Both the position numbers and the translations under genes were made by a program. The notes beneath the pieces are model-generated. The model saw nothing but the letters and a program-made list of their open reading frames with translations, ran no database searches and was not told the DNA's origin. A stretch of 64,000 nt of DNA from Labia minor (lineage: Eukaryota > Arthropoda > Insecta > Dermaptera > Spongiphoridae). Below, one piece after another: positions 1 to 11,100 of the stretch; position 1 is the first letter of the stretch, and each line of letters opens with the position of its first letter. The stretch spans positions 80,197,034 to 80,261,033 of the forward strand of contig OY720345.1 of assembly GCA_963082975.1 (NCBI GenBank). The letters run 5' to 3'.

Positions 1-55
1 ACATGTGAAATTTGGTGTGAAAACAATACCTCCCTTACTATCGTCGGTCGGTAAA
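1..55. repeat. Fragment of interspersed repeat
   Basis: The first 55 bases recur almost unchanged at about 5315-5370. Diverged copies lie at about 5057-5110 and 35830-35875. The shared core includes TGTGAAATTTGGTGTGAAAA followed by a CCTCCCTTACTATCGTCGG-type segment. No coding potential is visible. The family is unknown. Confidence 0.6.
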
Positions 56-820
56 AAACTTAAATAATTACCCAATTTCCTACTTTATAATTATACACTA
101 CTAGCTGCTCAAACCACCTTCGGCGCCCTTCGCACCTGGACAGGCCCTTACCACACATAGTAGTATTATCTATTTGTATCATATTCGTCAGCACTACTTT
201 CAAATTCATTGATGAATGATTGTTTAGAGACATTTATATCTTTATATTCGATTCAATTATTATTATTATATTATAATATAATTATTTTAATTCAAACTCA
301 GCTTTCTATGTAAACATAATAGACAAAATATAACAAAAACAGGATTTTTATCTAATAATCATAATAAAAAGTTTTGAAAGATATCGAATTGGTTAAATAT
401 AATAAATTTTGTCTTTATTTAGATATTTAGAAGAAAAAAAAGATTTAAACATTTTATATTATTTCAGAAAAACTTTATAAATTGTCAAGCCTAGCTCTAC
501 AAAGGAGTGAATAGGAACAACAAAGTGACTATTTTTATCCTAATGTAAAAAAGATATTAAAAAGTATTAAAAATTATCTAAATGAGTTATTAAATATAAT
601 AAATTTGCTCTTTATTTAGATATTACAAAATATATGAAAGAAAAATAAAAAGAATTATAAAATTTATGTTACTTTTGATTACTAATGACTTTTTTAAATG
701 TCGAGTCTATCTCGGCAAAGAAATTGGTGTAAGAAATGCGATGTCGAATCACAATCGACATAGGAGTGCTAAAAGTTAATATTATTCACCATTAGTATAA
801 CTATCAATAAGTTAAGATAA
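56..820. other. AT-rich flank with zinc-finger-unit sequence
   Basis: No gene is seen. Bases about 695-820 match the upstream flank of the zinc-finger copies: a block containing AGGAGTGCTAA and ATTATTCACCATTAGTATAA also occurs at about 7700-7770, 15245-15320 and, in part, 17870-17900. The segment is therefore the left part of a zinc-finger unit that the gypsy element at 821 interrupts. Bases 480-530 resemble a diverged second copy of the 695-760 region. Confidence 0.5.
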
Positions 821-1013
821 TAAAGTATCTTTTTATATTAATCTTTTAAATCTTACAAATGTTAGTTTACTTATATTTTGTTGTCAGGTAGGCTTATATA
901 GCTGACGTAATTTTTGTTTATTAAAACATATTCTTATTATTATTGTATACATTTAACTCGATTAATAAACTTCTTCAATTATATTTAATTATATTTATTT
1001 TAAATACAGAACA
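821..1013 (+). repeat. 5' LTR of gypsy element
   Basis: It aligns along its length with 4517-4714. Shared features are an AAAGTATCTTTTTA start, a TTGTTGTCAGGTAGGC segment and an AATAAACTTCTTC segment near the 3' end, which contains an AATAAA polyadenylation-like signal. The first bases differ from the 3' copy (TAATAAAG versus TGTAAAG), so the exact left edge is uncertain by a few bases. Confidence 0.8.
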
Positions 1014-1155
1014 AAAGTGGCGACGAGGATTTAAAACGTTTTGTGAAGTATAACCGCCAAGTCAAGTCACCTTATTTTTTTTGAAAATTATGTATTTTAT
1101 TTAAATATTATCTATAGCGATTGATTTAAAATTCTATCATTGAATATAACTAAAG

Positions 1156-2258
1156 ATGGCAGAGACACAATCAGCAATATTGCAAGCTCTACAACAGCAA
1201 GGTGAGGCGTTAGCACTTATAATTCAAAATTTACCAATAAGGCAATCACAACCAACAAATGCTCCTAATCCAGTCAGCATTAACATTAGTCACATAGTGT
1301 GACATTCGAAATCTATAACAAAGATTAGGACTTTTCTTTATACAAAGAAAGATTAGAAAATTTTTTCAGTTTACGACAACTCACGGCTGATACGGATGAA
1401 GTCCGAGTTGCTAAGCAGCAAATTTTATTAAACTGTATCGGTAGTCAAACTTATAAATTGCTGTGATCTCTCTGTGCACCTAAAAAACCTAATGAACTGA
1501 CGTATAAAGAAAATATTGAACTATTAGAAAATCAACTGTGTCCAACTGTGTCAATGTTTTCACAGAAAGGCATCAATTTTTATCAAGGATTCATTTAAAG
1601 CATGAAACGTTAGCAGCTTATATAGCTGCATTGAAATTAAGCAGTCAAAAATGTAAATGCAGCCAGCAAGTATACACAGTGTTCATAGCTCAATTTATTA
1701 GAGGTTTGAGTGATGCACACATAAGAGAGAAAATTTTGCAAATGGAATCAGCTGACACGCCAGATGTAAATAAAGTTTTAGAATATGCATTAAATATTGA
1801 GGCAGCAAGAAAGGAGAGTGAGGAAGAATATAAGAAAAATAATATTTTTGAAAATTCTAACTAACATGGTGAAGAATTCTGGTGGTGTGTTTAACAAAAT
1901 AGGCCACACAAAGAAACCTGTTAAAACACAAGAAAAGTCACAGATATTTAATAATAAACCACAATATAGTCGTAATTTTTCTTATCAAAGCAAAAATAAA
2001 ACAGATATGTACAAAGGCTTATGTCTTTGCTGAGGGAATAATACACATGCTACAGTAGCATGTAGATCAAAACATAAGCTTCGATGTTCCAAATGTGACA
2101 AACGAGGACATCTTGCTAAGGTTTGCCTCAGCAACACAAATTATAACAAACAAAATCTTAGAAAAATCAAAACTACTGAGTATGATAATGAAGACATAGA
2201 GTTGAGTGAAGACGAATATTTTATCAATAATATTATTGATACCAATAAAAAATATTAG
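1156..2258 (+). pseudogene. Gypsy gag remnant with zinc knuckle
   Basis: An ATG at 1156 opens a reading frame that soon meets TGA in the window 1300-1305. Gag-like coding then continues in shifted frames (an open stretch covers 1538-1864). A CCHC-type zinc knuckle follows around 2070-2130, with the spacing C-x2-C-x4-H-x4-C visible in CSKCDKRGHLAKVC. An in-frame stop just upstream of the knuckle, after MYKGLCLC, and the frameshifts mean this is a dead copy. Gag would package element RNA. The assignment rests on position after the LTR and on the knuckle. Confidence 0.65.
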
Positions 2259-2516
2259 TTGATTTGTTTATTAACGACAAATGTCAGCCCTTTGAGCTGG
2301 TTCTCCAGTATCAATATTATCTGAAAATGATTTATATAAATTGAACTTTGAAACAATCAAAATACACCCTTGTTATACAAAGTTTAAAGCTTATAATGGC
2401 ACATCAATTAAACCACATGGCATGGCTAAAGTAAACGTTTCTTATAAAGGTAAAACAATTCTTGGAGAGTTATACATAGTTGCAGAAAAAATTTTCAGGA
2501 GGCAAAGCTTATTTTC

Positions 2517-3367
2517 TTGAAACCTCGAACTGTTCCATTTGCGTTGTTACCAAAAGTTAATGATGAATTGGATGCTCTTGAGAAACAAGGTATTATTGAG
2601 AAAATTGAATATTGTCCATGGGGAACACCTCTGGTAATTGTACCAAAGGCAGATAATAAAGGAGTGAGATTATGTGCTGACTATAAAGTCACAGTAAATA
2701 AACAGTTGGTGGATACACACCACCCCATCCCAAAAATTCAAGAATTATTTACAAAATTTAGAACAGGAAGCTATTATTGTTTCCTTGATATTTCGAGAGC
2801 ATATTTGCATATAAAATTGGATGAACAAAGCGCTCAGATAACAGCTATAAGTACTCATCGGGGAACTTATAAGGCAAAAAGATTATTTTTTGGTCTGAAA
2901 ACAGCACCAAACTTATTCCATGGAGTATTAGACCCTATATTAAGCGGTCTTGAAGGATGCTTCGCATATTTTGATGACATTGTGATACAAGGACGTACAG
3001 TACAAGAATGTGAACAAAATTTAATTAAATCTTTAGATCAATTAAAGAATTTAATATATATTTAAATAAAAAGAAATTTAAACATTTTGTAAAAAAAAAT
3101 TAAATACCTTGGATATATTATATCTGAAAAAGGACTAGAAAAAGATCCTGAAAAAGTATCTGTTATTATGGCTACACCAGCACCGAAAAATGCTGACGAG
3201 GTACGTTCATGGGTCTTGCATTATTTTATTGCAAATTTATTCCAAGAGCATCTGAGTTACTACATCCTCTTTCTAACTTATTAAAAAAAGTCGTCAAATT
3301 TAACTGGACCAAAGACTGTGCAAGAGCATTTAAAAAAATTTAAGATGAATTAGCCAGTGATAGAGTA
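2517..3367 (+). pseudogene. Gypsy reverse transcriptase, broken
   Basis: The open segment 2517-3065 shows gypsy reverse-transcriptase hallmarks: an RLCADYKVTVN-type finger region, FLDISRAYLHI with the first catalytic aspartate, an FFGLKTAPNLF motif, and the catalytic FDDI within AYFDDIVI. Downstream, 3066-3367 still encodes connection-type sequence (for example KYLGYIISEKGLEKDPEK in a shifted frame) but with frameshifts and a stop. It would copy element RNA into DNA. The catalytic core residues remain, but the polyprotein frame is lost. Confidence 0.8.
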
Positions 3368-3787
3368 TTGATGCCATACGATCCGGACTTACCACTAGTT
3401 CTGGGATGCGATGCAAGTCTATTTGGGCTAGCTGCTATTTTGTCGAATGAGGTAAATGACGTATTAAAGCCAATTAATTTTATATCCAGGTCATTGATAA
3501 ATGCAGAGAGAAATTATAGCCATCTAGATAAGGAGGCGACGGTAATTTTTTGGGCGACTAAAAAGTTGTTCCAATATCTATACGGAAAAAAAATTTACTC
3601 TCATAACCGCCATAAACCATTAGAATCAATCTTTAATCCTTCAAAGAATTTGCCTGCTATCACTGCGCTACGTTTGACACGGTACGCTCTATTTTTAAGG
3701 CAATTTGAATATCAAATTAAATATCGCTCGGCGGCCCAACATACACATATTGATTATCTATCAAGATCACCGGTCTCAACTTTTTAA
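3368..3787 (+). pseudogene. Gypsy RNase H domain
   Basis: This 139-residue open segment carries an RNase H-like gypsy domain: LVLGCDASLFGLAAILS holds the first catalytic aspartate, followed by SRSLINAERNYSHLDKEA with its catalytic glutamate region. HKPLESIF and a HIDYLSR ending close the domain. It follows the reverse transcriptase in the normal gypsy order. It would degrade the RNA strand of the hybrid. A TAA ends it before the integrase, so it is separated from the rest of pol. Confidence 0.75.
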
Positions 3788-3874
3788 GAAGGATTTGTTG
3801 ATGAATCTTATGAATTTGAACAAAACACAATAAATAAATGGTGTATATCACTCATATCAGAAGCTATCACTGCT

Positions 3875-4438
3875 GTGACCGTAAAAAAAGAAACTAACAA
3901 AGATGAAGAATTGTCTAATTTTAGAAAAGAGCTATTAGCTAAAAGTAATTTAGAAAATATGGAGTATTCAGTACATCAAGGAATTGTGATGAGGGGAGGG
4001 CGAGTCGTGATACCACGTACGTTACAACAAGCTATACTTAATGAGTTTCATAACACACATATTGGAGTAGTAAAAATGAAAGGCATTGCGCGTTCTTATT
4101 GTTATTGGAAAGGAATAGACAGGGACATTGAATCCTTAGTTAAATCGTGCAACAATTGCGCGGAAGTGCACAAACAAGCTCCAAAAGGACCTCTTCATCA
4201 CTGGGAGGAACCGAAAGAGCCCTGGCAAAGGATCCATGCTGACTATGCAGGTCCAATTAGGGCCAAGAACAAAAGAAAATTTTTGCGACTCTCCCACCAC
4301 CTACTGAGAGAGCTGATGGACCAACTTCAAGAACTGAGGGATCGAGTCCAAGGGATGTACAACCCCCTCCTTCTTCACAGAAGCAGAAGTCACCTGCACC
4401 TGCTTCTCCAGAGTTTGTGCGTCGATCAGTTCGGATAA
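3875..4438 (+). pseudogene. Gypsy integrase, internally deleted
   Basis: The N-terminal HHCC zinc-binding domain is visible as HNTHIGVVKMKG followed by CNNCAEVHK. The start of the catalytic core follows with IHADYAGPI, which holds the first catalytic aspartate. The sequence then jumps at about 4275 to an unrelated-looking C-terminal tail (LRELMDQLQELRDRVQG). The second aspartate and the glutamate are therefore missing. The jump without LTR damage suggests an internal deletion of several hundred bases. Confidence 0.75.
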
Positions 4439-4516
4439 AGAAACCAGTGAAAAGACTTAATTTGTAAATATGTAATAATTCAAATTTTTTTAATATTTTT
4501 CATTAGCAGGGGAGTC

Positions 4517-4714
4517 TGTAAAGTATCTTTTTAAATTAATCTTTTAAATCTTACAAAAGTTAGTTTAGTTATATTTTGTTGTCAGGTAGGCTTATATAAT
4601 AGCTTACGTAATTTTTGTTTATTAAAACATATACTTATTAGTATTGTATACATTTAACTCGATTAATAAACTTCTTCAAATATATTTAATTGTATTTATT
4701 TTAAATACATAACA
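4517..4714 (+). repeat. 3' LTR of gypsy element
   Basis: It begins TGTAAAGTATC and ends ATAACA, giving the expected TG...CA termini, and it matches 821-1013. A purine-rich tract immediately upstream (about 4506-4514) is a plausible plus-strand primer site. Confidence 0.85.
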
Positions 4715-4734
4715 AGAACCAATTAAGAAAATAT

Positions 4735-5060
4735 TAATAAATAAGTTGACCTGTGGCCAGGTCCGAACCGACCGACGGTTTGAAATAAATTAATTTCCAG
4801 CTACAGAAACAATTTCAAATAATTTTAATATATCTATTAATGTAATAAAAAACAGATATGGATAAAAAAATAATTAATATAAACATTTTTAATTTTATTT
4901 TATTTATAATATATATGCAAGACCAGGCTGTGACGTCATGAATGGCTGGATGAGGTCATATAATTTTAAATCAAGAAAAAACTAATAAAGATGATTTTTC
5001 TCGAGGATAAAACCAATACAAAGTGCATGATTCGTGGTAATATATAAGAAAATCTCCTCA
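4735..5060 (-). repeat. SINE-like repeat with tRNA-like box B
   Basis: On the minus strand, 4752-4777 contains GGTTCGGACC, close to a tRNA box B. It is followed (reading the plus strand) by a TGACGTCATGAATG segment and an AAGAAAAAACTAAT segment that recur at 21450-21515. Related sequences also occur around 10740-10830 and 15010-15090. This suggests a short interspersed family with a tRNA-related head, but its boundaries are not defined. Confidence 0.45.
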
Positions 5061-5370
5061 TGTGAAATTTGGTGTGAAAATAACCCTTCCATTCCTATCG
5101 TCGATCGCTAATACTCCAACTTCCGGTTTTCGGATTTGCACCAAAAGTTGATCAATTCATCCCACGGATGCATTAAGTAAATATACCAAATTTCATCAAA
5201 ATCCGTTAAGCCGTTCAGGCTGTACACATCTATACGGACGGACAGATATCATGCTAAAAATACATTTTTCTGTTAAGAAAATGCATGATTCGTGGAGATA
5301 TGTAAAAATCTCCACATGTGAAATTTGGTGTGAAAACAATACCTCCCTTACTATCGTCGGTCAGTAAAAA
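5061..5370. repeat. Two copies of the TGTGAAATTTGGTGTGA repeat
   Basis: The two copies lie at about 5057-5110 and 5315-5370. Between them is a CATCAAAATCCGTTAAGCCG segment followed by CGGACGGACAGA. Phrases of this type are typical of insect interspersed repeats. No open frame of interest is present. Confidence 0.5.
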
Positions 5371-5580
5371 AAGATTTTAAAGTAATATAGAAGGAAGATT
5401 TTAAATAAAGCGCCAAATATGTTTTATTGGTGAACTGAATCGTTGCTATCTTAAAGAAGATTTTTGGTTATTAATTTGAATCACAGACCATCTGTTATTT
5501 GAATGTCAAAAAAATCAAAATTTAATATTATTTATTACCGTATATATAATTTTTAATTGATAATAGATTATACAATTAAA
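5371..5580 (+). promoter_or_regulatory. Conserved 5' flank of zinc-finger copy A
   Basis: This block directly upstream of the ATG is repeated before every zinc-finger copy (about 7812-7996, 15361-15548, 19185-19378). The common core includes TTATTGGTGAACTGAATC and TTTGAATGTCAA, and in three of the copies AAAGAAGATTTTTGGTTA. It probably contains the promoter and 5' untranslated region. I cannot point to a certain TATA box in such AT-rich DNA. Confidence 0.5.
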
Positions 5581-6627
5581 ATGGATCTTTATTCAGAAGA
5601 AGACGCAAAATATCCAATATATAAAGGTAGTTTTTATGTTCATCAAAATTAATGTTAATTTTCACTAGTATTATATTTTTATTTTATTTCTAATGATATT
5701 CATAATGAAAATAAAATTGTTTTAGGTCCTTTATATCCTTGTGAATATTGCAACACAAATTATATAAATGAGGAATTTTTATCTAAGCATTTAAAAAGAT
5801 GTAGTTTCAAACAAATATTTTCAATTTTAAAAAATAAATTAAAACTCAAAAATGCTACACTCGAATATTCCAAGGAAAACAGTCATGACGAAAAACTTGA
5901 AAATAATGATTCAAAAAATACAGAAGAAACCCGTTTTGAATGTAATTATTGTAAAAAGAAATTTGATTTTAAATCAAGATTAAATACACATATATTAATT
6001 CACACAGGTGAAAAGCCTTTTGAATGTAATTTTTGTAAAAAGAAATTTAATCAAAAATATAGTTTAGATAGGCATTTATTAATTCATACCGTTGAAAAGC
6101 CTTTTGAATGTACTCATTGTAACAAGAAATTTAAGGATAAATCATATTTAAATAGACATTTATTGATTCACTCTGGTGAAAAGCCTTTTGAATGTAATTA
6201 TTGTAAAAAGAAATTTAATAGGAAATCTCATTTAAATAGACATTTATTAATTCATACAGGTGAAAAGCCTTTTGAATGTAATTATTGTAAAAAGAAATTT
6301 CATTTGAAATTTCATTTAAATAATCATTTATTAATACATACAGGTGAGAAGCGTTATGAATGTAATCATTGTAAAAGAAAATTTAATCAGAAATCTGATT
6401 TAAATAAACATTTATTAATTCATACAGGTGAAAAGCCTTTTGAATGTAATTATTGTAAAAAGAAATTTAATAGGAAATCAGATTTAAATAGACATCTATT
6501 AATTCATACCGGTGAAAAGCCTTTTGAATGTAATTATTGTAAAAAGAAATTGAAAAGGAAATCAGATTTAAATAGACATTTATTAATTCATACTGGTGAA
6601 AAGCCTTTTGATTGTAATTATTTATAA
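5581..6627 (+). CDS. C2H2 zinc-finger protein, copy A (two exons)
   Basis: Exon 1 (5581-5626) encodes MDLYSEEDAKYPIYK and ends at a GT donor (5627). A 99-bp intron ends in TTTTAG at 5725, and exon 2 runs 5726-6627, giving about 315 residues. Exon 2 opens with a C2HC finger (CEYC...H...C) and an acidic spacer. Eight C2H2 fingers follow, joined by HTGEKPFEC-type linkers, the classic DNA-binding array. The protein is therefore probably a nuclear sequence-specific DNA-binding protein, but no target is known. A ninth finger begins (FDCNY) but an indel changes the TATTGTAAA context to TATTTATAAA, making a premature TAA, so the last finger is lost. Fingers 3-8 have the same order as in copy D, which points to recent duplication or gene conversion. 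No KRAB, ZAD or other effector domain is visible. Confidence 0.8.
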
Positions 6628-7448
6628 AAAGAAATTTAATGTGAACTCTGATTTAAATACAGATTTCATACATAATGTTTGAAAAATAGGCTTAATAATG
6701 AAGACTAAAGGTTTTCTTTGATTATTTCTTATATACTTTATAGTTTTACATTTAAATTAATAAAATTCTGATATGTTTAACTTAGTATTTTATTTATATT
6801 TTTAATTTATTTGGTCAATTAATAACTACATTATTACTAATTTTCTAATTACATTTAAGGATTTTATCCTTTTATTATTCATGTTCGTTTATTTGTTATT
6901 TATTTATACAAGACTAAAAAAAAATATGTCAAAAGATTCTTTTTACCAATCTATAATAGTAAATAAAAAATAAATTTTAAAAAATTCCTTTTTAATTTTT
7001 TCACGACAATTTAATTATTCTATTATATTGATTGTATATAATATATTTTATATTGTAACGCCCGCCCCTTTGCTCAATTTTGTGTCAGGATGGCTCTACA
7101 GAGGGGAACGGGAAATATTTTATTCGATTATAAATTAAATAAACTAAAATTCCTAATTTTAAAATATGAACTTAACAATTTATATATGTATATTAAATGT
7201 CTTGGAAAATGTTTATAGAAATCAGTCATTGTCATTGATGAAATGAATTTTTTTTTCAATTTTTTGGGAAAAAATTCAACTTCTTTGAATTCGAGGTTTT
7301 ATAAATGTATTCAATATAAAATTATTCCATTTTTGATTGTAAATAAGATCCAATTTAAATATTTTTCTCTAGTATTATAATTTTAAATATATTTCTAATG
7401 ATATTCATAATGAAAATAAAATTTTTTAGGTCATAGACCATAGTTTAA
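6628..7448. other. Copy A 3' flank and spacer
   Basis: The first about 55 bases are the broken last finger of copy A, out of frame. Then come a GCTTAATAATGAAGACTAAAG segment and a downstream AATAAAATTCTGATAT polyadenylation-like stretch, both also found after copy D. A short GC-rich patch at 7060-7125 (ACGCCCGCCCC ... GGCTCTACAGAGGGGAACGG) is unlike its surroundings and unexplained. The region from about 7380 is the decayed intron of pseudogene B. Confidence 0.5.
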
Positions 7449-7694
7449 GGTCCTTTAAATCCTCGTGAATATTGCAACACTAATTATATAAATGGAGAAT
7501 TTTTAAGTAAACATTTAAAAATATGTATTTTCTAACAAATATTTTCAATTTTAAAAATAAATTACAACTCAAAAATGATACAGTCAAATATTCCAAGGAA
7601 AACAGTCATGAAGAAAAATTTGAAGATACTGATTCAAACAATACCAAGTTTTGAATGTAATTACTGTAAAAAGAAATTTAATTTTAAATCTGAT
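7449..7694 (+). pseudogene. Zinc-finger pseudogene B
   Basis: The sequence matches the start of exon 2 of the neighbouring copies: a C2HC finger region (GTGAATATTGCAACAC), the acidic spacer and the beginning of one C2H2 finger. It has a stop after TGTATTTTC, indels, and an arginine-for-cysteine change (CCTCGTGAA for CCTTGTGAA). It breaks off inside the finger at AAATCTGATGAG, where it joins the upstream-flank repeat. The same junction exists at about 15236-15250, so this chimera was made once and then copied. Confidence 0.75.
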
Positions 7695-7996
7695 GAGAGT
7701 CGAGTCACAATTGACTTAGGAGTGCTAAGAGTTAATATTATTCACCATTAGTATAATTATCAATAAGTTAACATAATAAGAGCCAATTAAAAAAATATTA
7801 ATAAAAAAAAGATTTTAAAGTAATATAGAACATAAATTTTAAATAAAGAACCTAATATATTTTATTGGTGAACTGAATCGTTGCTATCTTAAAGAAGATT
7901 TTTGGTTAATAATTTGAATGTCAATAAAAATCAAAATTTAATACATTCATATTATTTATTACCTTATAATAATTGATAATAAATTATACAATTAAA
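7695..7996 (+). promoter_or_regulatory. 5' flank of zinc-finger copy C
   Basis: It contains the family flank (AGGAGTGCTAAGAG, ATTATTCACCATTAG, TTATTGGTGAACTGAATC) ending just before the copy C ATG. Bases about 7760-7790 keep the uninterrupted version of the site into which the gypsy element of 821-4714 inserted in another copy. Confidence 0.5.
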
Positions 7997-9625
7997 ATGG
8001 ATCTTTATTCAGAAAAAGACAGAAAATATCCAATATATATAGGTAATTTTTATGTTCATCAAAATTAATGTTAATTTTCACTAGTATTATACTTTTAATT
8101 TATTTCTAATGATATTCATAATAAAAATAAAATTGTTTTAGGTCCTTTATATCCTTGTGAATATTGCAACACCAATTATATAAATGAGGAATTTTTATCT
8201 AAGCATTTAAAAAGATGTATTTTCAAACAAATATTTTCAATTTTAAAAAATAAATTAAAACTCAAAAGTGATACAGTCGAATATTCAAATGAAAACAGTC
8301 ATGAAGAAAAACTAGAGGATACTGATTCAAAAAATACAGTAGACAGCCGTTTTGAATGTAATTATTGTAAAAAGGAATTTAATTTTAAATCACAATTAAA
8401 TAGACATATCTTAATTCACACAGGTGAAAAGCCTTTTGAATGTAATTATTGTAAAAAGAAATTTAATAGGAAATCAGATTTAAATAGACATTTATTAATT
8501 CATACAGGTGAAAATCGTTTTAAATGTAATTATTGTAATGAGAAATTTAATCAGAAATCTAATTTAGACAAACATTTATTAATTCATACAGGCGAAAACC
8601 CTTTTGAATGTAATTATTGTAAAAATAAATTTAGTAGGAAATCAGATTTAAATAAACATTTATTAATTCATAGAGGAGAAAAGCCTTTTGAATGTAATCA
8701 ATGTAAAAAGAAATTTAAATTTAAATCACATTTAAATAATCATTTATTAATTCATACAGATGAAAAAACTTTTGAATGTAATTATTGTAAAAAGAAATTT
8801 AAGGATAAATCATATTTAAATACACATTTTTTAATTCACACAGGTGAAAAGCCTTTTGAATGTAATTATTGTAAAAAGAAATTTAATAGGAAATCATATT
8901 TAAATTCACATTTATTAATTCATACCGTTGAAAAACCTTTTGAATGTAATCATTGTAAAAAGAAATTTAAAGATAAATCATATTTAATTAAACATTTATT
9001 GATGCATACTGATGAAAAGCCTTTTGAATGTAATTATTGTAAAAAGAAATTTAATAGGAAATCAGATTTAAATGGACATTTATTAATTCATACAGGGGAA
9101 AATCCTTTTGAATGTAATTATTGTAAAAAGAAATTTAATCATAAATTTAGTTTAGATAGGCATTTATTAATTCATAACGTTGAAAAGCCTTTTGAATGTA
9201 ATCATTGTAAAAAGAAATTTAAGGATAAATCATATTTAATTAAACATTTATTAATTCATACAGATGAAAAGCCTCTTGAATGTAATTATTGTAAAAAGAA
9301 ATTTAAGGATAAATCATATTTAATTAAACATTTATTAATTCACACAGGTGAAAAGGCTTTTGAATGTAATTATTGTAAAAATAAATTTAGTAGGAAATCA
9401 GATTTAAATAGACATTTATTAATTCATAGAGAAGAAAAGCCTTTTGAATGTAATTATTGTAAAAAGAAATTTAATCATAAATTTAGTTTAGATAGGCATT
9501 TATTAATTCATACCGTTGAAAAGCCTTTTGAATGTAATCATTGTAAAAAGAAATTTAAGGATAAATCATATTTAATTAAACATTTATTAATTCATACAGG
9601 TGAAAAGCCTTTTGAATATAATTAA
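7997..9625 (+). CDS. C2H2 zinc-finger protein, copy C (two exons, truncated)
   Basis: Exon 1 is 7997-8042 (MDLYSEKDRKYPIYI), the intron is 99 bp with GT at 8043 and AG at 8140-8141, and exon 2 is 8142-9625. The product is about 509 residues, the longest of the family. It has the N-terminal C2HC finger, an acidic linker and 15 C2H2 fingers with TGEKPFEC-like linkers. Several linkers are changed (HTVEKP, HTDEKP, HREEKP). The 16th finger is cut: FEYN is followed by TAA where a repeat block inserted at 9626, and the missing coding end reappears at 10957-11100. Internal finger order shows repeated pairs (NHKFSLD then KDKSY), suggesting in-gene duplication. It is presumably a nuclear DNA-binding protein. 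Whether the truncated form is made is unknown. Confidence 0.75.
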
Positions 9626-10956
9626 TTAGTACCGGGACCCCGAGCCTCGGCTCGGTACTTAAGTTAAAAAAAATGATTCATTATTATTGGGTTTGGCTGG
9701 TAATATTAATACCTGGGATACCGAGCTGTCGCTCGAAAAAATGTTTAGACATTATTATAGACATTTTCATTCTGTAAATTAAATAATTTTATTTCATTTA
9801 AATAAATATCTATTTTTAAATAATTTTTCTCTACATTATTTATCTAATTCTGACAATATATTAAGATCACACCGGGACCCCGAGCCTCGGCTAGGTAATT
9901 AAGTTAAAAAAAAATAATTCATTATTATATTGGGTTTGGCTGGTAATATTAATACTTGGGACACCGAGCTGATATACAATTCTTTAATTATTTATTACAA
10001 TTATTAAATGTTGCATCATTGCATGGAACTTGGGGTCCTCAATAATACATAAATATGTATTATTAGATATGTTTCTAAGCAAAATTAAATAATAAAAATT
10101 TATAAAAAATAAAAAAAAAATTTGAATTAATATTAAATTATTAGTTAATGACTAATAAGTAATTAATAAAATAAAAAAAATAAAATTTATTACAATATTA
10201 CAATTATTAAATGTTGCATCATTTTAATTAATAAAATAAAATAAAAGAAATTAAATTTAATCAAAGAACAATGAATAAATAAATATAAAATAATAGATAA
10301 AAAAAAAAAAAAATTTTTCCCGCCGGTTTCGATCCTGCTAAGTTGACTATTCAAAACAGTCGCTCTACCGATTAGACTAATAATAGTTAGATGATGAAAA
10401 CGACATTTTTTAATCTCTTAGCAGACGTAGATGTTTTTTTGTTTTTGTTTTTGTTTTTTTTGAGAGTGATTAATAAATATATATATATATTTTATTAAAA
10501 ATAAATATTTTTAATTTTATTTTGAAATTAAATAATGAATTTTAAAATATTTTAAATATATAAAAAAATGTTAATACAATTAATTTAAAAAAAAGCGGGA
10601 ATCAACCAACCGTATTTTTTGTTAATAATTAATTAATTAAGATTAATAAATATATATATATATATATATTATTAAAAATAAATATTTTTAATTTTATTTC
10701 GAAATTTATTTTATTTTAAAATATTTTAAATATAAAAAAAATATTGAAGTAAAATTGATGACGTCACACCCATTTATAATTTTCAATTAAGAAATTAATA
10801 ATGAAGCTGTAAGTTTCAAGAGATGTGATCAATAAAACTCAATTTTTCTTTATAAATACTATATCTAGTGTGAATTTGAAAAAAATCGTTAGAGCGGTTT
10901 TTGAGAACCAATGGTTATATATATATACAATTTTAGCTAGCATAATAAGATTAGAT
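9626..10956. mobile_element. 1.33-kb composite repeat inserted in zinc-finger copy C
   Basis: The block splits the coding sequence of copy C. It contains two GC-rich hairpin motifs (about 9629-9660 and 9871-9900), an AT-rich middle, a minus-strand tRNA-like segment (10318-10372), and a tail ending TTAGCTAGCATAATAAGATTAG. A nearly identical copy occupies 13888-15216. It looks like a non-autonomous composite element rather than a single known transposon. I see no protein-coding gene in it and no clear target duplication beyond a few AT-rich bases. Confidence 0.6.
10318..10372 (-). repeat. tRNA-like SINE head
   Basis: Reading the minus strand, a TAATCGGTAGAGCG box-A-like sequence is followed by an anticodon-like stem-loop (GACTGTTTTGAATAGTC) and GGATCGAAACC, which fits a box B. 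The acceptor stem is not paired, so this is a tRNA-derived promoter head, not a tRNA gene. An identical copy lies at about 14578-14632 and a diverged one at 13199-13260. Confidence 0.5.
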
Positions 10957-11100
10957 TGTAAAAATAAATTTAATAGGAAATCAGATTTAAATAGACATCT
11001 ATTAATTCATACAGGTGAAAAGCCTTTTGATTGTAATAATTGTAAAAAGAAATTTAATGTGAAATCTAATTTAAATACACATTTAATACATACTGTTTGA
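10957..11100 (+). pseudogene. Detached 3' end of zinc-finger copy C
   Basis: Coding sequence resumes here with CKNKFNRKSDLNRH and a further C2H2 finger of the NVKSN type, ending in HTV and TGA exactly like copy D. It is separated from the body of copy C by the inserted repeat at 9626-10956. It lacks its own start, so it is an orphaned terminus. One codon triplet is missing in the final HLIHTV relative to HLLIHTV in copy D. Confidence 0.75.

Larger units (their letters stand above)
821..4714 (+). mobile_element. Decayed Ty3/gypsy LTR retrotransposon
   Basis: Two similar LTRs of about 195 bp (821-1013 and 4517-4714) flank gag, reverse transcriptase, RNase H and partial integrase sequence in that order on the plus strand. 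After the 5' LTR there is a short primer-binding-like stretch (TGGCGACGAGGAT at 1018-1030). A purine-rich AGCAGGGGAG tract precedes the 3' LTR. The element is about 3.9 kb, short for gypsy, because most of the integrase core is missing. Internal stops and frameshifts in gag and pol show it cannot produce a full polyprotein. Paralogous zinc-finger flanks at about 7760-7790 and 15320-15345 preserve the uninterrupted target sequence, which confirms the insertion. Confidence 0.85.

Noticed and set aside
10318..10372. tRNA gene on the minus strand (also 13199-13260 and 14578-14632)
   Set aside because: Box A, box B and an anticodon-like stem exist, but no acceptor stem pairs. The sequence is part of a repeated element, so it is a SINE-type head.
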